A stretch of DNA of 22,777 bases from Chara braunii. Lineage: Eukaryota > Streptophyta > Charophyceae > Charales > Characeae. The stretch's first letter is position 1. Each line of letters opens with the position of its first letter. The position numbers and the translations under genes are program-made. The stretch is taken from assembly GCA_003427395.1 (NCBI GenBank), contig BFEA01000959.1, forward strand, positions 319,360 to 342,136. Direction: 5' to 3'. Shown piece after piece: positions 8,934 to 17,223 of this stretch. A model generated the notes under the pieces. That model worked only from the letters and a program-made list of their open reading frames with translations, had not been told where the DNA came from and ran no database searches.

Positions 8934-10200
8934 CCTGATCACAATCAGGAACCCATCCATCTTGCTACCATCTCCATCACCACTGTTGATCAGTCGGTGA
9001 TAGACACGTATCGCACTCAGTACCGTCACTGCCCGGATTATCGCTTCATCCACGCGACACTGCGGAATGGCAAGACCGTTCCCTCATACTCACTCGGTGA
9101 GAACGGTCTAGTGTACTGGCCTGACAGATCTGGTAAGCTAGAACCACGTATCAGCGTTCCCTCCACCGGACAGCTCTGCGTCCAGGTTGTAGCAGAGTTC
9201 CATGACTAGGCAGTTGCCGGTCATTTGGGTTTTCATAAGACGTTGGCTCGTGTTTGCCACTTATACGTTTAGCTTACGTCCAAGGACTTTGTTAAAGCCT
9301 ACATCCAGGAGTGTCCTACCTGCCGGGAGGTGAACAGTGTGAACCACCTTCCGTATGGGTTACTTCAGCCCTTACCCATACCCGAGGGTCGTTGGCAGTC
9401 CATCTCGATGGATTTAATTGGCCCCACCGCCCACCCACTGAGTGCGGTCATTATGCTATTTTGGTCGTCGTCGATCGCTCCACAAAGCGGGCACGTTTTG
9501 TTCGGTGCCTCTATCGCATTAGCGCTCATGAGGCCGCCGACATCGACCGAGTCGTGAGAGATCACGGCTTACCTCAGAGCATCATCTCCGACCGTGACTC
9601 GCGCTTTACCAGTACGTTCTGGCGACGCCTACACGAGGTGTATGGATCCCAGCTCCGCTTCTCATCGTCTTACCACCCTCAGACGGATGGTCAGACTGAG
9701 GTCACCAATAAAATTCTCAGTAACATCCTCCAAAAGTTTGTTCGGGATGACGAGCAGTGGGACTTACACTTAGCCCACGCAGAGATTGCATACAACCACA
9801 TTGTTTCGCCAACCAGGGGGATGTCGCCATTGTATTGTGACCTCGACTACCACCCTCGCGTACCCGCGTACTTCCTACGACCATCGAGGTTGCGCCCAAA
9901 CACTCGTTGTCCTGCGTTTGACGACTGGATCTCCGACATGGCCTCGATTATGAAGCGTGCAAACGAGAGTCTAGCCGACTCCGAGACTCACATGGCCGCA
10001 CGAGCAAACCGATCACGAATGAATCACTCATTCAAAGTCGGTGACGATTTGCTCGTCGACGCACTCCGCTTGCAGATCGAAGCGGATACGCTTCGCAAGT
10101 TCAGGCATCATTTCTTCGGTTAATGCCACATCCTTCAGGCCGTCGGTTCTGATATTGCCGCTAGTCCGGTCAGCTTCCATGTGAAGTTACCTGGTTACCT
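8934..10200 (+). pseudogene. Integrase region of pol (catalytic triad present, frame broken)
   Basis: Integrase would insert the cDNA into chromosomes. A His/Cys zinc region is seen at about 9198-9335 (GHLGFHKT, then ECPTC), with stops at 9207 (TAG) and 9270 (TAG). The core begins WQSISMDLIGP with the first Asp (9411) in frame 3. The frame then changes to 2 between about 9430 and 9450. The second Asp is in SDRDSRF (9590) and the Glu in DGQTEV (9698), which gives exactly 35 residues between them, the D,D35E spacing. Unlike protease, RT and RNase H, all three acidic residues remain. The C-terminal part (FKVGDDLLV, FHHFFG-like) is cut by a TAA at 10121 before the last segment. Confidence 0.88.
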
Positions 10201-10896
10201 TTGACGGCTCACGTACACGATGTTTACCACGTCTCCTTGATGTGTCCTCACCGCGGACCATCCGAGCGCTTCGCCGGACGCCCTTATGAGCACCCTCCAC
10301 CCATCATGGTGGACGATTACGAGGAGTTCGTCGTTTCCGACATCTTATCTCATCGAGTTACCGACGATACCCCTTCACGCATCGAGTACCTTGTGCGTTG
10401 GAAGGGTTATCCTGATGAGGAGGCTACTTGGGAGCCCTTCGAGCACTTGGAGCACGTCTGGATGTTGGTGCGTGCATATGATCGTGCTCGTCGTGCTGAG
10501 ACATTTGCTCCTACTCAACCGACTGACCCTCTTCCTCCTCCTCCGACTAAGGAGATTGCTGAGGACGAGCCCACTGCCTCTGAGGTCGTTCTTCAGCAGC
10601 GGACGGACGTCTCCACACGTCAACAACGCACTCGTCGACGCCCTCCGCGTCTCGACGATTGACACTCTGATCACCTGTTATCTCCCTACTGACTCACACC
10701 ATCAGGTGCTCCATCATCAACTTCTTCAGGATGTCGGCGTTTTGCGGCTCTGCTTCGACATCGACTCAACTCCTACTTCATCGACGTCATCGACCACCTC
10801 GACAACTTCAGCTACCTTATCAGTTTCAGCCACTTTGAACGTGACTACTTCACGTCACCACCCTACCCTGTATATCCCCTTCCATGTGTCGCATGA
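10201..10896 (+). pseudogene. Chromodomain and C-terminal tail of pol
   Basis: Frame 1 continues the integrase tail (HDVYHVSLM) and then a chromodomain at about 10318-10490 with EFVVSDILSHR, YLVRWKGY and ATWEPFEHL. In chromoviruses this module directs integration to marked chromatin. The aromatic positions (Val-Val, Trp-Lys-Gly-Tyr, Trp-Glu-Pro) are kept, so the fold may be intact. After TGA codons at 10660 and 10690 the same frame stays protein-like for about 67 more codons (HRLNSYFIDVIDHLDNF near 10755) and ends at TGA 10894. I therefore place the original end there rather than at 10662. A serine/threonine-rich frame-2 reading of the same stretch is a shadow. Confidence 0.85.
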
Positions 10897-11930
10897 TGGT
10901 TCTCACTTACCTGGGTCTCTCTGAGTTGGGCTCTCCCTTGGTATCGCATAGGCATTGGGACCGTAGCGTTATCTTGGCTTCCCTGCGCCCAGGTCTAGCT
11001 CCCTCCCCCAGTCGGTGAGTTGTGCGCATGTTTCCCTCACCCACTGCCCTCATCACCCTAGTGTCGGCTCTTGCATGTCTTCAGTTAGGCACATCTCCGC
11101 CCTATTCCAGGCTCCCCCTTTTTTCATGGTCGACCCTGCATGGTGTCACTCTTTTGTCGAGCATTACCCGCCTTGATGGTCCATTTGTTATGGTTATTGG
11201 TTTTGTTTCGCTACCACTCTCTCACCTTGAGCCTAGTGACATGTCCCACCTTCGTGTGTGATTGCGCTTAGGAGTTTCGATTTTTAGGCTGCATTCACCC
11301 CCTATGAGACCATCCCACTCTTAGTGGTTCAATGACATGACATTGTCTTGTGACATATTGCTCTTTTTCCTTTCAGCACTGAGGCCATTGCCTCTAGAAC
11401 TTTAGGATTGTATCATGCTACATTTCATTTTTGTTGTTAGTTAGGATGTGTACACCAGACATTTGTTTTTCATTTGATATTATGTAGCTTAGGCTGCATC
11501 GCATGGACTCCGCATGGAGCTTGCTCCGCATCATAGATTTTTCAGCTTTCTTTATTGCAGAGTTTCGCTGCTTTTGCGGATAGCGTGATTATGGCTCTTG
11601 CGATCCATTACAGGCCTGAGGATCGTGCAATGGGTCTCTATCTGCCTGTCGGACCAGGCCGTGGCCTGACCCCACAGGCTGTGTGTTGTTTGTCCAGTCC
11701 AGTCCTGTCCGGTACCACTGTCGGTACCAAGACAGTCCAGTTCAGTCAGTCAGTCGGCTGGGGGTATACCCCAGCTGTTGTCTGTTTTCCAGTTCATTCT
11801 TCACTTTTGCACATCTTGGAGTATATGCGTGTTAAGTCTGCGTAAGAGTTGCATTGTCCCTTCCAGCTCTATCTCTACCTCTTCCTTTGTCAACCCTTTT
11901 TCTCCATCCTGACGGACCACCATCCCGACG
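10897..11930. other. 3' flank of the chromovirus, possible eroded 3' LTR
   Basis: There is no protein-like frame. The stretch is rich in short inverted repeats and T-rich words, as expected of a retrotransposon 3' untranslated region or LTR, but I found no matching copy upstream of gag to prove an LTR. CAGTC words cluster at about 11692-11757. The last 100 bp grade into the retroposon body that starts near 11932. Confidence 0.45.
11757..11775. other. Hairpin, 7-bp stem and 5-nt loop
   Basis: GCTGGGG (11757-11763), loop GTATA, CCCCAGC (11769-11775). It lies in the chromovirus 3' flank. Function unknown. Confidence 0.6.
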
Positions 11931-11931
11931 G

Positions 11932-12645
11932 GTCTGGCACAATAGTTGAGGAAGGTGTCCATTGTGTGGGTGCGGCTACTGTTCTCATCCTGCGAACTAT
12001 GTGGTGGAGGCGGTCGGCTCGTCCAGGGATGAAGAAGAGCAGGGGGTTGGAGGAATGAGGGGGGATTGTTCGTTTGAGTGGTCTTGAAAATGCTCTGGGA
12101 TTCTGGGTACTTCTTACAACTCACTTGTTATATTTATGGATCTGCGGTTTTTCGATGCCAGAACAATGCTGGTCGGTGCTGGGGGGTTGCCCTGCAACCT
12201 GTTGATAGCAGGAGCGTGAGGCCTGGTAGAGAGATCTGGGGATGCCTTGTTGTTGTTGGGATGACGCTGGTCGGAGCTGGGGTGAGTCGTGTTGCCCTGT
12301 AACGTAGCGGGGTTGAGGCATGAGGCATGGGGGAGCTCGGCAAGGAATAAGACAGTGTTAGAGAGTTTAAGAGGTTTGTTAAGGAGCCTAGGGGTTCCGA
12401 GCATTCAGTAGCCTGGCAATAGGCCGGCAATTATCCATGTTTTTCTAAAATTTCCTGAACTTTTTTAATAGTTCTTAAATTGTTTTTAGCCGAAGCCAGG
12501 TAATAGCCCTGGTATTTCCAACTATTTCCAACGATTTGTATAAACTTACATGTGTATAAATTTACATGGGATGTTGGGCCCGGTTCCCAGCACGTGCTGC
12601 TCCCCACGAATAGATTTGAGTATTTGTCCAAAAAAAAAAAAAAAA
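11932..12645 (+). mobile_element. Retroposon, plus-strand copy ending in poly(A)
   Basis: Three parts follow in order. First is a block matching 1491-1620, with the CGAACTATG motif at 11993-12023. Second is a body with two related repeats, the words GCCCTGCAA (12189) and GCCCTGTAA (12294), each preceded by CTGGTCGG-GCTGGGG. Third is the 3' core GGGATGTTGGGCCCGGTTCC (12567-12586), then GCACGTGCTGCTCCCCAC and a 15-bp A tail (12631-12645). The body aligns with the reverse complements of 18440-18860 and of 21720-21990. The 5' limit is uncertain and no target-site duplication was found. Open frames are short and differ between copies, so it looks non-coding. Confidence 0.7.
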
Positions 12646-12868
12646 CTACACAAATGAAAAACAAATGCCCTACCCTACTCCCTGACCACCGCCGATTAGG
12701 GTTGGGGGGCAACATGCATCCCCTTAATTGTGAGAGGTACCTATGCTCGTAGGGGTCCCCTGTACGGCCCTTGGAATAGTAGTAGGTAGATAGTGAAAGG
12801 TGAAATTGAGATAATAATTTAGCTTAGTTTAAAAAATAAGAGGAGAAAAACAAATGCACGTATCAATC

Positions 12869-13020
12869 TTTTTTTTTTTTTTTTTGAGAAAGGTCATTTT
12901 ACAAGGCCTCTATTCCGACAGTGATGAGAGAACTGCCTGGATTGAGGCCTTGGCTTGAGGGCTGCTCCATCTTGGGGAGCCACACCTGCTGGAAACCAGG
13001 TCTAGTGTCCCTGGAAAACA
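12869..13020 (-). mobile_element. Poly(A)-tailed retroposon 3' region
   Basis: Seventeen T (12869-12885) are followed by a tail segment with CAAGGCCTCTATTCC and the core GCTGGAAACCAGGTCTAGTG (12989-13008). It is the same subfamily as 2715-2876. No duplication of the flank was recognised. Confidence 0.6.
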
Positions 13021-13050
13021 CTTGCACACAAATTGGGGGCTATGGCCATT

Positions 13051-13835
13051 CTTTTCCTACTTTGGATTTCTGTTGAGTCCTGTCCTTCCCACGGGGCTGC
13101 AATTGTTACCATTCCCTTTGTAGGACTTCCTCCTTTTCATAGACGTCTGTGACTGTAGCAACTCCTTCGCCGTGAGCCTTTTTTCGATCACCGCGCTTAA
13201 GCCCTCCATTAAACCCTCTGTTGTTGCTCCACTAACGTTGGCCCGATGAGTGTTCCTACATCCTGTGTGTTATCTGTCCCTACTTTTTCCTTTTGAAACC
13301 ACTTCCTTGACCTGGCGCAGAGCCGTTTTTCCTCATTATCCTTAAACCCTCCATTAAACCCTCCTCCCTTCCTGCTCTTCATGTTGGCCCAGCGACCACG
13401 CTTTTTCTGGTCATTATTTTCCTACTGTAGAGTTTTGTGGAGTTATGTCCTTCCCATGTGGCATCAATTGTTACCCTTTCCTCTTCATTAGCGGTTCACA
13501 AGGACCCCCACTTTTCAGCCCCAAGTTAACCCCCCCAACCTTGAAAAGTGACAAGTCTGGCTGAAACCACCAGTACTTGGCCCAACTATCCGCCGCGGAA
13601 AAAAATAGAGTAGAAACGTTTCTAGTCAGATGAATTTGGGCGCTCATGTAGTGGCCCGTACATTTTCTAAAATCGTGGCGCGTTAACGGTCACGACTCGA
13701 GGAAGTACTGGTGGTTTAATTGGTGTCGGGCGTTTGTTATAATGACCCTGAAAAAATCTGGAAAATTTAGGGCTCCGTTAACCGCTTTGCTTCCTCTGTA
13801 GGATTTCGTCCTTTTCATAGACATGGGCCCGGTCG
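13051..13835. repeat. Direct repeats interrupted by a MITE
   Basis: The segment TTTTCCTAC...GTTACC at 13052-13105 recurs at 13417-13474. The segment around CTTAAGCCCTCCATTAAACC (13196-13215) recurs at 13341-13360. The continuation GTAGGACTTCCTCC-TTTTCATAGAC (about 13121-13145) recurs at 13798-13822. The second copy is split by the element at 13485-13790. No coding potential. Confidence 0.65.
13485..13790. mobile_element. MITE-like element, 306 bp, 7-bp target-site duplication
   Basis: It is flanked by TTCCTCT at 13478-13484 and 13791-13797. The ends carry imperfect terminal inverted repeats (AGCGGTT at 13490-13496 and AACCGCT at 13780-13786). Two perfect nested inverted repeats lie inside: CACTTTTCA/TGAAAAGTG (13509-13517, 13542-13550) and AAACCACCAGTACTT (13564-13578) against AAGTACTGGTGGTTT (13703-13717). 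The related direct repeat near 13098-13145 shows the uninterrupted site, which supports a genuine insertion. There is no coding capacity. Similar words (CCACCAGTAC, CGTTAACGCG) recur at 22616-22664. Confidence 0.75.
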
Positions 13836-13841
13836 GTTATG

Positions 13842-13990
13842 CACCTTTGCGGCTTAGGGTGTGGGTTCGAATCTTCGAGCTTGCACTCTGGTTTACCGTA
13901 TTGGATATTGGTATTCTGCAATAGACACCGTTGTAGCTTAGGGTGTGGGTTCAAATATTCAGGACTGCACACTTGTGTGATGTTCTGAAT
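13842..13990. repeat. Two tandem ~84-bp units with a B-box-like word
   Basis: The 17-bp word GCTTAGGGTGTGGGTTC is identical at 13852-13868 and 13936-13952. The first unit reads GGTTCGAATC (13864-13873), which resembles the RNA polymerase III B box (GGTTCGANNCC); in the second it is GGTTCAAATA. It may be a tRNA-derived SINE fragment. No cloverleaf tRNA could be built around it. Confidence 0.5.
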
Positions 13991-14076
13991 ATCCTACCCC
14001 TTAAACCACCACTCTACCCGACGTTGGAAAGTCGGGGGACCGGTAGCACAGGTTCATGAGAGCTACCGGTAGGATA
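13990..14076. other. Foldback element with nested inverted repeats
   Basis: TATCCTACC (13990-13998) pairs with GGTAGGATA (14068-14076). Inside this, ACCGGTAGC (14039-14047) pairs with GCTACCGGT (14062-14070), and CCCGAC pairs with GTCGGG (14018-14036). The word CTTAAACCACCACTCTACCC (14000-14019) occurs as its reverse complement at 22595-22614, in the second foldback near the window end. Confidence 0.6.
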
Positions 14077-14079
14077 GTG

Positions 14080-14230
14080 TGGAGACTTGGCCGAGTGGGA
14101 AAAATGAAAAAGCCGACGAATTGCCGCCACCATTTATTTTGTGGTTGAAAGGATTTTTTCTCCAAATTTTTGAAGTATTTTTCCCGAACGATCACGACCC
14201 AATCTACGGACCCTGGAATAGATGGGGACG
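14080..14230. repeat. Dispersed copy of the ~206-bp repeat
   Basis: GAAAAATGAAAA, CGACGAATTGCCGC, a T-rich spacer and CCCGAACGATCACGACCCAATCTAC correspond in order to 22320-22436 in the tandem array at the right end. It lies directly beside the foldback, and the same pair of sequence types is also adjacent at the right end. Confidence 0.5.
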
Positions 14231-14626
14231 AAGCAAGAAGCGGCGCCGTAGCGCTCAAGTCGCGCGAGCTTAGCAATTACGATTTACATAGTGCGCGGAG
14301 TTCCGATGCCACTTAGCACGGTGGAGAAGTGTCTTGAAGCGGTCAGCCTTATCAGGAGGCAGAGCAACAGCGGTGGAGCTTGTCCTGGGATGGGGTAGGG
14401 CTGGTGTTGTAGTCGGAAGTGGGAAGCAGTTGTGAGTGACGAGAAACTTTTGAGAGTTTTGAACTTCACGAACAAGACGAACAAGACGAACAAGCCGAAC
14501 AATCTGAATTGAAGAGCGCTGGTGGTTGGTGCCCTTCTTATGGAACAAGTGGAGTTGTAGCGAAGCTTTATGCAGATCAGAGTCGGGGTTCTCCTCTGGC
14601 GGCTTTCACAGCCGTAGTGGGATATG
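14231..14626. other. Unassigned stretch with a 9-bp tandem repeat
   Basis: Four tandem copies of GAACAAGAC-type units lie at 14470-14505. Open frames on the minus strand (14270-14548) read through them as repeated Val-Arg-Leu and carry no recognised domain. I see no supported gene. Confidence 0.45.
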
Positions 14627-14675
14627 CTCTATCTAACGGTCGGGAAGCTTCGATCTACGGAGTTTAGAGTCTTAT
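14627..14675. repeat. 49-bp dispersed repeat (partner at 20139-20187)
   Basis: The 49 bp starting CTCTATCTAACGGT aligns without gaps to 20139-20187. The best-kept part is GATCTACGGAGTT-AGAG-CTTAT. Confidence 0.5.
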
Positions 14676-14829
14676 TTCTGAACGGGTGTGAATGTGAGAG
14701 GATTTTGTTGTTTTCCACACTAGGCAGGTGGGATAGAAGGCGCTGCATGCGCTGTAACGTGGAAGGAAGCGCCGAGTGGCATGGTTTGAGAGCTACGGGC
14801 AGACTAGAGATTGAGTTTTCCTTCTATGA

Positions 14830-14831
<2 letters not shown>

Positions 14832-14866
<35 letters not shown>

Positions 14867-14918
14867 GGAGCAAAGCTCCAATCTATTCATGGGGAGCAGC
14901 ACGTGCAGGGAACCGGGC
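14832..14918 (-). mobile_element. Poly(A)-tailed retroposon 3' end, cut by the assembly join
   Basis: Thirty-four T (14832-14865) are followed by GGGAGCAAAGCTCC, then GGGGAGCAGCACGTGCAGGG and AACCGGGCC, the family 3' core. The sequence stops exactly where the adapter begins, so the rest of the element lies outside this assembly path. Confidence 0.75.
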
Positions 14919-14956
14919 CTGTCTCTTATACACATCTAGATGTGTATAAGAGACAG
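14919..14956. other. Nextera/Tn5 mosaic-end junction adapter (artefact)
   Basis: CTGTCTCTTATACACATCT (14919-14937) is followed directly by its reverse complement AGATGTGTATAAGAGACAG (14938-14956). The 19-bp word is the Tn5 mosaic end used in Nextera libraries. The back-to-back pair is the circularisation junction of Nextera mate-pair libraries. It is synthetic and marks a false or unverified join. Frames through it give the known contaminant peptides VSYTHLDVYKRQ and MCIRDS. Confidence 0.98.
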
Positions 14957-15716
14957 CTCTGACCCTGATCGCACCCTCCCCATCATCCCTATTCGCTTAG
15001 GGACATCTTCGAGGGTGTACCGTGCTTTATGGAACTCTGGCTCGCAGGGAGACTTCGTTCACCCTCGCGTGGTTGAGGAAGCTCGCCTAGCTACCTCTGG
15101 GTCTCACTCTCCTATCTCCGTTACCCTCGGAGATAACAAGACGCAACGCTTCTTCGATCAGACGGTCCCCAACCTCCACTTCTCCCTCACCCTCAAGCCA
15201 TCGGATAGTACCCAGGCGCCTCGGCGCTACTATTTCTCCGCATACTTCGACGTGTTGGAGACTGGGTACAACTTTATCCTTGGCACTCCCTGGTCTCGCG
15301 GGTTCCGTGGCATAGAGGCCGAATGGGTGACTGAGACACTCGTTCTCAAAACGAAGTGTGGTCAAACCCATCGAGTCCCCTTCATTGGAACCACGGGCGA
15401 CACCCCTCCAGACCTACCTCCCCAAAACCCTTGTCCCTATGGATCCCACCCAGACATTGCCTTCACTTCTCCTCGTCAGTTTACTCACTTCATACGACAG
15501 CAGCATGTCACATTCTACTCTGTGAACGTTGTGGATCTTCTTCGCTATGATCCACTCTGTCCCGAGGTTGATCTCATCTCTCTGGAGCCTGATCCCCCTG
15601 ACCCTTCCGCCATCTTCGCGGCTCCCATTTCTACATCCACCCATCAGCCTGCGGATACCCCCTCCACGTCCCAAGCCCCTGCGTCGTCGACTGTCGAGTC
15701 CCCACATATAAAGTGA
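14957..15716 (+). pseudogene. Protease region, duplicate, 5' truncated
   Basis: Same sequence as 6667-7426, with the Asn-Ser-Gly site at 15033-15041. The N-terminal methionine of an automatic gene call here (14940) lies in the adapter and is not biological. Confidence 0.85.
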
Positions 15717-17223
15717 GTATCACGACGTTTTCCCCCCGTATTTCTCATACAGCGGGATCCCTCTGATGTGCGGTGTTGAGCATTCATTCCAGCTCATGCC
15801 TGACTATCGTGTCCACCATCAGGCACTCTACCGACTCTCGATTCCAGAGGCGACGAAACTCAAACATCAGCTTGAGGAGCTCCTTCAACTGGGTTTCATT
15901 AAACCCATTAACTCCCCTTGGGGTGCACCCGTCCTCTTCGCTCGCAATGCGGACGAAACTCTTCGCCTTTGCATTGACTACCGTGGCCTTAACCGTTATA
16001 CGGTTAAGAACAACTATCTCATGTCTCGCGCGGATGAGCTGTTTGACCGTCTGACAGACAAACTTTTCTTCACGAAGATTGATCTTCGTAGCGGTTACCA
16101 CCATACCCTCGTGGCCACGGAGGACCAACCGGAGACCGTCTTTCGATCGTGCTTCGGCCACTAGAAGTTCACGGTGATGTCATTCGGCCTCGCCAATGCA
16201 CCCGCCACCTTCCTGACGGCGATGAACGACATCTTTAGGGACATCCTTGAATAATACGTTCTTGTATACCAGAATGACATCTTGGTCTACAGTCGTACCT
16301 TAGAAGACAATCTCAGAAACCTCCGCGATGTTCTACAGCGCTTACGCAAGCATGACTTTTATGCCAAACTCAGTAAGTGCCGCTTTTCCCAGCGCAAAGT
16401 GGACTTCCTAGGACGTCATGTGTCTGACCAGGGTTTCCACATGGATGATACGAAGATCATTGCTATTACGGAGTGACCCGTCCCCACATCTGCCCAGCAG
16501 CTTCGCAGTTTCCTAGGTCTTACTAGTTACTATAGTAATTTCATCCAGGGATACGCTAGGTATTCCTACGTCCTTACCCCCACCCTCCTTCGGAAGAACC
16601 CGCCGTGATTTTAGACACCCCTCTGCGAGGACGCCTTTCACGCTCTCAAGAAAACGGTGACTTGGGCGCTGGTTCTTCGCCTCCCCGATTTTTACCGCCC
16701 CTTCATCGTCACCACTGATGCGTCAGATTTTGCAGCAGGAGCTGTACTTTCTCAGGTGTTCCCGTCTCCTCCTGATTTACTTGATCCCCATGTTCCTCCT
16801 CCCCCCCCCCTCCCGCTGGCTATGCTTCTCGACTGACGCCTATCCTCCCACCACTTCCCTCCACTGACAGTCCTTCCGTTACTTACTCCCCGACCATTGC
16901 GGAGGATGGGACTTTCAAGGCTCGTGTTGGGGATTGCCCGATCGTTTTCTATTCCCATCGGCTATTGTATACCCAGATAAACTATATTGTCGATGAACGT
17001 AAGGTTCTCGCAGTAGTTTATGCTACCTTGCATTGATGTCATTATCTGCACGGGGCGCCCATTCACAGTGCGCACGGACAACTCAGTTGTCCAGGCGTTC
17101 CTCACGAAGCCCAAACTTTTCCCTCGACAGACACGTTAGTGGCGTGACTTATCCGAGTTCAGTTTCACCACTCAGCCCATCAAGGGTGAAACAAACCGCG
17201 TCGCCGACGCCTTGTCCCGCCGT
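15717..17223 (+). pseudogene. RT and RNase H regions, duplicate
   Basis: Same sequence as 7427-8933. YQND is at 16267-16278, with stops at 16162, 16252, 16474, 16606, 16612, 17034 and 17137. It adds no independent information on the element's decay. Confidence 0.85.

Larger units (their letters stand above)
4246..10896 (+). mobile_element. Degenerate Ty3/gypsy chromovirus, internal coding region
   Basis: The domains occur in the Ty3/gypsy order: gag with CCHC knuckle, aspartic protease, reverse transcriptase, RNase H, integrase, chromodomain. The reading frame changes several times (frame 1 gag, 2 protease, 3 RT, 2 then 3 in RNase H, 3 then 2 in integrase, 1 chromodomain). About 18 nonsense codons interrupt it. 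Almost every one is a single C-to-T or G-to-A step from Gln, Arg or Trp. No matching LTRs were recognised at either side and no clear primer-binding site was seen. The copy cannot encode its own proteins. Segment 6667-9678 appears a second time at 14957-17968. Confidence 0.9.

Noticed and set aside
4246-10896. Stop-codon reassignment (TAG, TAA and TGA read as Gln or Trp) in the host
   Set aside because: All three stops occur, at both Trp and Gln/Arg positions, alongside frame changes and apparent catalytic replacements. Mutational decay is simpler. No intact host gene is available to test a different code.
13849-13880. A functional tRNA gene
   Set aside because: Only a B-box-like word is present. 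No acceptor stem, anticodon arm or A box at the right spacing could be found.
14919-14956. A natural Tn5/IS50 transposon end
   Set aside because: Two mosaic ends in direct palindromic contact, with no IS50 sequence and next to an exact echo of distant sequence, fit the library adapter.
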